Origin: Deroplatys truncata
Taxonomy: Eukaryota; Arthropoda; Insecta; Mantodea; Mantidae
DNA: 64,000 bases
Direction of reading: 5' to 3'
Assembly (NCBI GenBank): GCA_030765065.1
Contig: CM060978.1
Span: 215,469,498 to 215,533,497 of the forward strand
A program made the translations under genes and the position numbers. The notes under the pieces were generated by a model, which made no database searches, was not told the origin of the DNA, and saw nothing but the letters and a program-made list of their open reading frames with translations. Each line of letters begins with the position of its first letter. Positions within the stretch are counted from its first letter, which is position 1. Below are positions 55,872 through 64,000 of this stretch, piece after piece.

Positions 55872-56556
55872 CAGCATAACTCAGAAACGAACAGTCGGAT
55901 AAACACCAAACTTGGTATTTAGGTTCAGTATCTTCCAGAGATACGACACGAAGGTTTTCAAGAAAATCCCCCCACGCCAGATTACCCTTTACATGGAACA
56001 TTTTTCGAAAATTTTAATTTTCTCAAAAATGGCTCTAACGATTTTGATTAAAATATCATATGTTTAAGATATTTTCATGACAAATGAAATGTATATCTCG
56101 AATTTTCTGGGAATGTCTACAAAAGTATTCTTCATTGTGAACGACTTTTGCATAACTGGTAAACCATAAGAGATAGACAAAAAAACTTACTACACAAAAA
56201 ATGTAGATCGCGTTAAAATACATAATTTATGTCATATATTTTTGTTGTTGAGTGAACCATTTTAGAGATATTGCTTGTTATTCCCTTAAATTTTCCAACA
56301 CTTATACTTTTCTCAAATGGGAGTTCGTTATTCATTTTTTTTGTGCTGGTAATGCAAAGAGCATGGAATAATCTACATAGCAACCAGCTCTTAAAATATT
56401 TGACTATCGCTTAAAACCTACCAATTCCCCTTGCAATTACAAGAAAATTAGCAATAAGATTAACATCTCGATTAACATGAAGCATATGGAGAATAAACGT
56501 TTGTAAAAATAGTTTGTACAATAGTAGGGAAAGTCATCTGAGTGTAATACATCAGA
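55669..56556 (+). mobile_element. Family H element, copy 11
   Basis: Complete copy TTACTTTCCCTACTACGTAT to ATACATCAGA. It carries the longest TG tract of the window (about 30 repeats, 55806-55869) at the family's standard position. Confidence 0.92.
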
Positions 56557-56732
56557 TTTTTTATATTTACGTTGTAGTATTTATCAAGGCATGTACTATG
56601 TATAGGTTGGTAAGATATACGGTGTTCCTGAAATTCATGGTGATGCAAAGCTGAATTTTTTAAAATGGAACATCCTATATTTTATTAAATAAATTTGTTG
56701 CCTTCTTCATCCAATTAAATGATATAAACATT

Positions 56733-57317
56733 AGGTAAAGGTAAACGTATGGGCGAACGGAGGGGCCCCCGAAACCGGTGCAGGGCACCATAAGCAGGCC
56801 ACAACGGCCCTGTTTGCTTCTGCTGTGACCCTGGGAGTGAGGGATGAGGGAAGAGACCCGAAAGGCAGCAAGATCCGGATGACGACGGGACGGGACGGGA
56901 TCCTAACGTTTCCAGATGGAATGCATCTGAAGCTGCCCGGGCCTACGCACAAACCCCTAACCCTCAGGGTCCCCCGAAGGGACACCCACCCAAGAGCACC
57001 CGGAGGTGGGTCCTAACCTGGCAGTTCCGCAACGACGCCAGGGAAGAAATCCCTACAGAACGCATATCCACCGCCCAGCCGCAACCCGCCGAACAACGTC
57101 GCCTGGTCCTACAACCCTGAAAGGATGACAAGGAATATGATGAGCACAGGATATGAGGGACCGGAAAGTCGTGTAGAAGATGAACCATCCCAGCATTCGC
57201 CTGCCGACCCGGGAAACTACGAAAAACCCACGTGTGAGAGGGGACGGTGGCGGGGATCGAATCCGGGAGCTACCGAATGCGAGTCGCACAAGTTACTTCG
57301 GTGCCACCTCGCTCGGT
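56733..57317 (-). mobile_element. tRNA-derived SINE, family A, full length
   Basis: On the minus strand it starts ACCGAGCGAGGTGGCACCGA at 57316 with B box GGATTCGATCC. It runs through the full body to a sense-strand TTTACCTTTACC tail. Confidence 0.9.
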
Positions 57318-57397
57318 ATGGCATTAAGTGTCACGGGTTTGTGTTTGGAGAACGAAAATGGTTTAAACATGATGAGTACATATATAAAGATATATAA

Positions 57398-58327
57398 TCT
57401 GATGTGTTACACTCACATGACATTCTGTACTCTTGTACAAACTATTCTTACAAAGTCTTATTCTCCATCTATTTCATATTAATCGAGATAAACATTTGCA
57501 GCAACGATCTTTTGACATGCAAAGAGAATTACATTTTACACATAGCGACCAGTTCTAAAAATATTTGACTATCGCTTAAGGCCTACTATGTTCCCCTTGT
57601 TTTGTAATTGCAAGGGCAATATAGAAATACAGTAGCCTTTAAGCACATACATATCTCTTAATAGCTGGTTGCTAGGTGCAGCACCATTCTCTTTGCAACA
57701 GATTAATACTCTTTGAATATCAAGATAAAAAAAAATAAATAACGAATTCCCATTTGAGAAAAGTATTGCAAAATTTAAGGGAGTAACAAGCAATATCTCT
57801 AAAATGGTTCACTCAACAAATTGTGTATTTTAACGCGATCTACATTTTTTGTGTAGTAACATTTTGTCTATATCTTATGGTTTACCAGTTATACAAAAGT
57901 CGTTCACAATGAAGAATACTTTTGTAGACATTCCCTGAAAATTCAAGATATACAATTTATTTGTCATGAAAATATCTTAAACATATGATACTTTCATCAA
58001 ACTCGTTAGAGCCATTTTTGAGAAAATTAAAATTAAAATTTTCGAATGTTACATGTAAAGGGTAATCTGGGGTGGGGGGATTTTCTTGAAAACCTTCATG
58101 TCGCATCTCTGGAAGTTACTGAACCTAAATACCAAGGTTGATGTTTATCTGACTGTTCGTTTCTGAGTTATGCTGTTCAAAGACAGACACACCCACGGAC
58201 ATATTTCCAAAAATACCTTTTTGGATTCAGGGGGTCTCAAAACATGTATTTCCGGTGAAATATCGGTATCTAATGTTTGGGTGGAATACAATACTTCCCC
58301 TACTTACTATACGTAGTAGAGAAAGTA
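57398..58327 (-). mobile_element. Family H element, copy 12 (subfamily b, with an inverted internal patch)
   Basis: It starts TCTGATGTGTTACACTCACA and ends ATACGTAGTAGAGAAAGTAA. At about 57507-57597 it contains ATGCAAAGAGAATTACATTT and ACTATCGCTTAAGGCCTACT, which is family H sequence in the opposite orientation, next to the normal subfamily b block. The patch explains its larger size. Confidence 0.88.
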
Positions 58328-58439
58328 ATAAAAAGGGACATTTTAATACATATGTTTAACTTGTTGCAAGCAAGTCATGATGCTTCTATGGCAACAGAAA
58401 ACGTGTTTACAATTTTTATTTGACTGTCACTGATTTGCT

Positions 58440-58927
58440 GCAATGTTCTCAAGTAATAAATATGATTGCTATCCAGAACGAAGGTAGTATTGTAAAAATA
58501 CTCCATCAGCTTCGTCGGGATGAGGACCTACCGAATACTAAACAACCAGGACATAGAAAGAAGTGACTTCTGGCGATAATTTAGTGGCAGTGCTCGTGTT
58601 TGTTGCTAAAACTCACAGGTATTCGTAAGGACATTGCAAATGTATCAGACATATCCAAAAGTTCAGTATATCGAATTATGAAACAGCATAAATGTACTCA
58701 TACAAGTTGCATTTATTAGAGATTCTTAAAGAAGCGGATAATGAGAGACGTCTGAATTTTGTTTTAGAAGATAGAAAGTAAACGATGATCCAGCTTCCTA
58801 TCTAAAGTTTTATGAATAAATGAAGGTAGCTTTCATATCAATGAAGTAGTTAATCGCCATAACGCACACTACTGGGCTGCAGAGTATCTCCATTGGGTAC
58901 GAGAAACCATCAACAGCAACTACGGAG
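58440..58927 (+). pseudogene. Mariner/IS630-type (DUF4817-like) transposase relic
   Basis: The translation with stops reads IQNEGSIVKILHQLRRDEDL (helix-turn-helix region), then ISKSSVYRIMKQHKC, KKADNERRLNFVLED, and NEVVNRHNAHYWAAEYLHWVRET. The last block lies around and after the first catalytic Asp in insect transposases that carry a DUF4817-like N-terminus. At least four stops interrupt it and the acidic residue itself is not preserved. The 3' half is displaced or lost where a TIR element begins at 58930. Confidence 0.65.
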
Positions 58928-58929
58928 TA

Positions 58930-59777
58930 GGGGAAACGTCCCTATATTGAACCACTTACGCCTAAATAGTAAATAATAATTATAATTTCAAATCAAAGTT
59001 TTCAGAAACAGAAGCGTTAAAGTGACAAATCCTTGCGCTATAAATATCGTCAACACAATTTAAAATTAATACAATTATCAATTAAATAACATTTAAAAAG
59101 GGAGATGGTGTAAATCTGTTCAAATTAGGAACGTGGTCCTTAAATTGAACCACCCGTGTCTTAAAATGAACACAAGTTTAAAAGTATTTTTATGAATACA
59201 AAATACACATATTTTATTGTAAATTCAAAACAAATATGCTATCAGCAACAACAGTAGAGACCAAAATTGTGATAAGAATAGCAATTTGCTTGAGCTTTTT
59301 ATATTTTTATATAATGACAATCACTTGCTTTTTGGAATAGGTATTACTTGCAAATATAGAGTTTTTACTAATTTATACTCTCATACAAAAGAGTCCAATT
59401 ATACACATTCTTCACAATAAAACACTTTCTTCTTGTCACTAACTTTTGCACACTTCTGATGAAGCTATATCCTACAACTGGATCATGTCCATTTCAGACA
59501 ATTCACATATTCATGCCATCCACTGCTTTTAACATAATTTTTTAACTTAGCATATTATATGGATATTTATTCACACGATATACTATTCGCAGTTTAGAAA
59601 TTCTAGAACTTCAACAGGTTTCCTAAATTGGACCAGCTCAATATAGGGTTCAAACAGTGGTTCAATTTAAACGAGCCACGCCATTTTGGAAGCTTTAGCA
59701 TCTATATGATAAGGAGAAACGCTGCTTGAAAAAACATATGCATGAATATTTTTGCTAAATAAACGCTTCATAACATG

Positions 59778-59819
<42 letters not shown>

Positions 59820-60051
59820 CATCTCAAATTTATCTAATTGGTCGTATAAGCTTAGCTAGACGAGTCAAATATTACTTCTGAAGCACCAAAAACACATAGC
59901 ACTTCATACAAATGAAACCACAGCTCAGAATGCAAAGTCAACAACTCCAAGCGTTCATAGTTGTACACGCCACGTTTCTGCTAGGATTATGGTGCCAACT
60001 GTCGAACAGTTTAGAAAATATCGGGGCGGTTCAAATTAGGGACCTTTCCCC
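58930..60051. mobile_element. TIR element of 1.12 kb with repeated end motif
   Basis: The ends are GGGGAAACGTCCCTATATTG and the complement GGGGAAAGGTCCCTAATTTG, each beside TA (58928-58929, 60052-60053), so TA-targeted. No transposase ORF. The end motif core CCTAATTTGAACCA recurs inside in drifted forms at about 59145 (CCTTAAATTGAACCA), 59624 (CCTAAATTGGACCA) and 59660 (inverted, TGGTTCAATTTAAA). A (TA)n microsatellite lies at 59780-59816. It is probably a MITE of a Tc1/mariner-type element. Confidence 0.8.
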
Positions 60052-60053
60052 TA

Positions 60054-61599
60054 ACAACCAGGGATATTCTATAAGGTGTTGTTAAGACTTATCAAATTGT
60101 TAACGCCGTGAACCAAATGTTACTAGCTATTGGCATTCTGTAATTTCGTAACAAAACAAAATTTTGTTAAGAATAAAGATTTGGTTGTTGAACGTAACAA
60201 ACCCCGAGAGTCTCTAGCTCACGCGTTTGTTACAAATTCGCATAAACATTGTTTTAATGTTGCTGTAAGAGGAAAAGCATGATAGAAAGTTGACATTTTT
60301 ATAATCAAATATTTATTTATTCATTGTAGCGTAAAATATATATGTTGCAGATTACGCTTGAGTAACCAGCGTTCCGTGTGATAGCATTGATAAACTTAAC
60401 TTATAAAATAACTTTTAGGAGACGAATTTTAATAGGAAAATAAATGTTGTGTAATCTCATATCGTAATAAAAAGTCACAGTTACTAATTTAAGAATTTTA
60501 GTTTCAAATACTGATTAATCTTGTGTTGATTTCCATGGTTCAGGAATATATTTGCCCCATTTATGGGCAATTGACCACTTTTGAGAGCTTTAGAATATTA
60601 CCTACAGCGAATCGTTTTCGTTCCCAGAATCATTTTAAGATAATTTCTGATGTGCTGAAAGAAGTAGCTAGCAGAAAGCTATTTACCATCTTCTGTAAAC
60701 ATAAAAAATTGAATTTATACTGTTGGAAGAGGAAGAGCATAAAGAAGTCGGTCCATTTGGTTATAAAAAGATAATTCATACTTAATAAATTTGGTATGAA
60801 AAATAATTCGAAATAAAATACTTGCAGCTGCAACATTCTCCCAGATAACACAACTAGTGAAACAACCTTTCTTTTCATTACGATCTACCAGTTAACGAAT
60901 ACCTAACATAATATGGATATTATCAGATACCAATTATGATTTTAATTCAAAGATTGTTAAGATGCAAGAACATTTCTGCATAACTGAACTAAAGTTGAAC
61001 ATTAAAATCATGAATAAACAAATAAGTATCTACTTATTCTTAATCGTATAGTTTAAAATTTCAGAAAAATCTGCATGACGACTAGTGTCTATAAGAAGTA
61101 TAATTAAAAGCCAAAACGCCATCAAGAAAATTAAGCAATTATTACGGGTTGATGAATTAATAAAACTTGCATAAAAATACGAATTTGCGCTGCTACTTAT
61201 TTCGTCTCTTTCCTTTCCTAACTTAAAATTTAACTCATTTTACAGGGTCGATGTTCAACAGCCGGGAGTTCTCCGCGTAAAGAATCTAATTCTTTGGCTC
61301 TCAAGAAGGTGTGAGTCTTGCTATGCTAAGCAATGAATGTGAATTGTAAAAATCCATTTATATTTTATATTTTTCGTGTGATGTTTTGGCAGCACGCTTT
61401 GTCTTCTTCTCGGCAAGGAAAAGTAACAAAACCTTTCGATAGTCGGTATTCCGGCGCTGGTGGCAAGGTGAAAACAAAACGATATCGCAGAGCGCTGAAT
61501 TTTCGATTAGTCACTTCATTAGTTGGCGAGAAAGCAAATGTCCCGATGACAAACGAGTTACAGAATGCCAAATAGCGGTACTTTTGTTAAGAGCGGTAT
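60054..61599. other. AT-rich spacer, no gene recognised
   Basis: Open frames at 60523-60774 (83 codons) and 61333-61575 (80 codons, basic) have no family motifs. The second has unusually balanced codons (KVTKPFDSRYSGAGGKVKTK) but no start context or partner that supports a gene. Confidence 0.4.
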
Positions 61600-61770
61600 T
61601 TTAAGCTTAAAACATAATTTTAGTCACTATAACTTTGCTTCTAAGTTCAGCATCTTTTAAGGATATGACGCGAAGATATTCAACAAAATCCGTCCACACC
61701 AAACCAGCCTTCAGGTTTTCGTTATTTTTGACTTTTTCAAAAATAAAAATGACTTAACTAATAAAATAAA
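61600..61770 (+). mobile_element. Old family H fragment
   Basis: TAAGTTCAGCATCTTTTAAG, GATATGACGCGAAGATATTC and TTTTTGACTTTTTCAAAAA follow the order of the TTCAGTATCTTCCAGAGATG, GCGACACGAAGG block in young copies. Confidence 0.5.
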
Positions 61771-63250
61771 TATTGCGGCTACCCAAGGATCTATCAGATT
61801 ATATTCTATATTCCCACCTGTAATGCAAAGGTCTTGGATTCTTCAAAGTAGGATGGGAAGCGTAACTACAACATATGTACTCATGCAAAACTCTAATTCA
61901 GTCCTCCATTCCATATGTGCAGACCACTCGGGACCTTATTGCTGGGATGAATAAATCCTTGGGGCTTTTAAATTTAACAGAAACCGATTCAATGGGGAAT
62001 TCGCGTCCTGAACTGTATTACGCTCAAGAAGAGGCACGACGCTGGATCAAGAACCCCCCAAATGTGTCTGCATTTCGACTATCTTCGGTCCCACCTGCGC
62101 TGAATCGGCCTTGAAGATAACCACATTTGTTTGCTCTCTGGAGATGGTCCACAAGAGATAGATCACTTGATGGTTCTTCAGTTCTCCCGCTAGACATTGC
62201 TTGCTGGTTGAGCAGTGAAAGTCTATTCAAATGACATAAATGTCACAGATGAGCTTTGGTAACGTAGTCCAGATTAAAGAGCAGGATCGCCGGAGTGTGA
62301 GTAAATGATGATGACGATACTTGGAGTGCACATCACTGGGCGCCACTCATCTGAATCTGTTGGATGATCTTTCTGTGTGACAAACCCGGCATTACTTGGA
62401 TGCTCGCCTCCTCACCATCACCGACTTTGGTACAATATCAGACCAGTGCCTACAGATTGATCGATCATGTTTTTTTTTCTGGGGGCGGCCCCACACCCGA
62501 CGCCCCCGATGACGATCATCCTCAGAGGCTACATCGTCTCCCCATGCTGTTAGTATCTAACATGCAGCTAAGGAGGGTGCTTTGTTAGTAGTGACGTGCT
62601 GGTGCGTGTTTTGGGTGAAGTGAGTTAGATGTTCGGGTTCCGCGGAAGCACCCCGGTTAGTAAAGTTAAGCTACTGTTGTGAGCATGCAGAACATGCAAG
62701 CGTGTTAAGTTGGGTTTACCGGCGCAAGCCATGGCGAGCCCTGGCCGGCGTTTGGTGGTTAGTACGGGCTAGGTTAGGGTGGTAATACTAGGGATGCGTT
62801 AAGGAGCTTCTACTTAAAAACTAAATGGGATGGCGCGAGTGTTAGCATCATGCAGGTGATCGAAGTGAGAGGTGTGGCGGGATTTTACCTTGGGTTCCCG
62901 AGATGCTGTTGCAGTGTCGCTGTCGTGGTGGATGGCTTATGAGAGGTTCCTTTGTGGGCTGGTACAGTGGCAGGGGCAGACCGTTGTTTTGAAGATCCTG
63001 CTCTGTATGGTTTCCTGTAACTGAAGACGTATTAATAGTGTGTGAGTAAGACAATGTTACAAAATCATGGGGGTATGAGACGGTGCAGGTATTCAAGGAC
63101 CTCCTCAATAGGTACTTCTTGCGATCAAACAGGGCTAATGGTCGTTTGTGTTTATTGATGGTGGTTTCATAGGTGCCTAGTGAATGGATGAGGGGGTTTG
63201 TGCTCTTCCATTGATCATGTAACGTAAGACATCCCTTTATAGGATTTCGT
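61771..63250. other. Unassigned region of higher GC
   Basis: Less AT-rich than the rest. Frames of 65-147 codons occur on both strands without recognisable domains. The longest (62848-63291, minus) begins inside the next SINE and is therefore unlikely to be a gene. An old element or host sequence is possible. Confidence 0.35.
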
Positions 63251-63676
63251 ACCGAGCGAGGTGGCGCCGCGATAACGTTTGCGACTCGCATTCGGGAGGT
63301 CTCGGGTTCGATCGTGGTTTCCTCGGGCCAGCAGACGAATTCTGGGGTGGTTTCTTCTCATTTTTCAGGTGTGCTGCTAGGGTTCGTGGCGTATTCTGGT
63401 GAATGATCAATGAAAAGAGTATTCCCCGTGGGCACCAGAGGGATGCTTGATTGGTGGGTCCTTCATCGCCCTCTCTCGGCGGCTACAGCAGTGGGACGGG
63501 TCTGCAAGCTTGGAATTTTTAGTGAATTCCACGCGTCTCTGTGGATTCTCTGCCTACAGCCTGTAGCCTCCCGTGGTTCCTTCACCTCATTCCTTCCTCC
63601 TAGGGAGTGGTAGCCGCAATAGATCTGTGTAGGTCGCAGCGCGCGAGGTATCCCCTACATTGAATCATCTATAACT
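63251..63676 (+). mobile_element. tRNA-derived SINE, family A, with target duplication
   Basis: It starts ACCGAGCGAGGTGGCGCCGC with B box GGGTTCGATCG and runs through CTCTCTCGGCGGC to near 63676. The flanks ATAGGATTTCGT (63239-63250) and ATGGGATTTCGT (63677-63688) differ at one base, a good 12-bp target duplication. Confidence 0.92.
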
Positions 63677-63688
63677 ATGGGATTTCGT

Positions 63689-64000
63689 GTTGAGTAGGTT
63701 ATATGTAATCAGGCCACAAACCAGACTCCAACTAGGGTAGGAGCCTTCAAGTGACACTTGAGAGGCTACGTCGTGTTCACGTCAACACGGAAGTACTTAC
63801 ATCCGCTGCCTCTGCCTGCGTAAAACATCTCTTGCATAAGACAATTTTCGCACGAAAATAACCTGGCGAAGAGAAACCGAAATGCTTGGAAAGAAACATT
63901 ATATTTAGCTGATATGAGCAGCTAAAACAATTCATTTAATGTGCTCAAATACGGTTTTCAGAATGATTGCGTTTCATTTTAAAATATACTTTTCTAGAGA
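63689..64000. other. Unassigned window end
   Basis: No feature recognised. Confidence 0.45.

Noticed and set aside
62848..63291. 147-codon minus-strand frame
   Set aside because: Its first codons are antisense SINE sequence within 63251-63676, so it cannot be an original gene; the rest has no recognisable motif.

Overview
ORGANISM AND CHARACTER. The window is eukaryotic, AT-rich and gene-poor. It is built almost entirely from layered transposable elements. Three kinds of evidence suggest an arthropod, most likely an insect with a large, repeat-laden genome: Tc1/mariner, Ty3/gypsy, jockey-type and RTE-type protein remnants; several tRNA-headed SINE families; and abundant short non-autonomous DNA elements. 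This is an inference from element content. I could not recognise a single intact host protein-coding gene, rRNA or functional tRNA. LAYOUT. 0-9 kb: a copy of an abundant 0.85 kb interspersed family (family H), a 1.69 kb TIR element with two tRNA-like modules and a transposase stub (family M), a SINE, a near-complete but broken Tc1-like element, and a jockey-type LINE end. 9-20 kb: more family H copies, partly as head-to-head pairs and one nested inside another, with SINEs and a second Tc1. 20-24 kb: a decayed Ty3/gypsy integrase on the minus strand running straight into an 8-unit tandem array of about 135 bp, then an unrecognised zinc-knuckle-like coding relic. 24-30 kb: an old set of duplications, a GC-rich patch with promoter-like motifs, and a 57-bp minisatellite. 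30-41 kb: the second family M element (inverted), SINEs, a non-LTR retrotransposon tail, and old nested family H copies. 41-54 kb: Tc1 copies 3 and 4, three direct copies of an LTR-like repeat about 3 kb apart, and an RTE-type LINE interrupted by a SINE with a perfect 14-bp target duplication. 54-64 kb: more family H, a mariner-type transposase relic split by a 1.12 kb TIR element, and a final SINE. HOW THE PARTS RELATE. Nothing here looks like an operating gene network; the elements have used one another as landing sites. SINEs sit inside family H and inside a LINE. A TIR element sits next to a transposase relic. Family H copies repeatedly sit in the T-run of other family H copies. The four Tc1 copies each carry a different internal deletion or truncation, so none can supply its own transposase. 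MOST INTERESTING SIGNALS. (1) Family M: TIR-bounded, with convergent tRNA-like modules around a transposase C-terminus, conserved in two copies. (2) Family H, whose asymmetric inverted repeats, terminal hairpin and T-run insertion look like non-autonomous Helentrons. (3) The 135-bp array fused to gypsy coding sequence. (4) Repeated primer-binding-site-like motifs behind the LTR-like repeats. All were judged by eye from the sequence alone.
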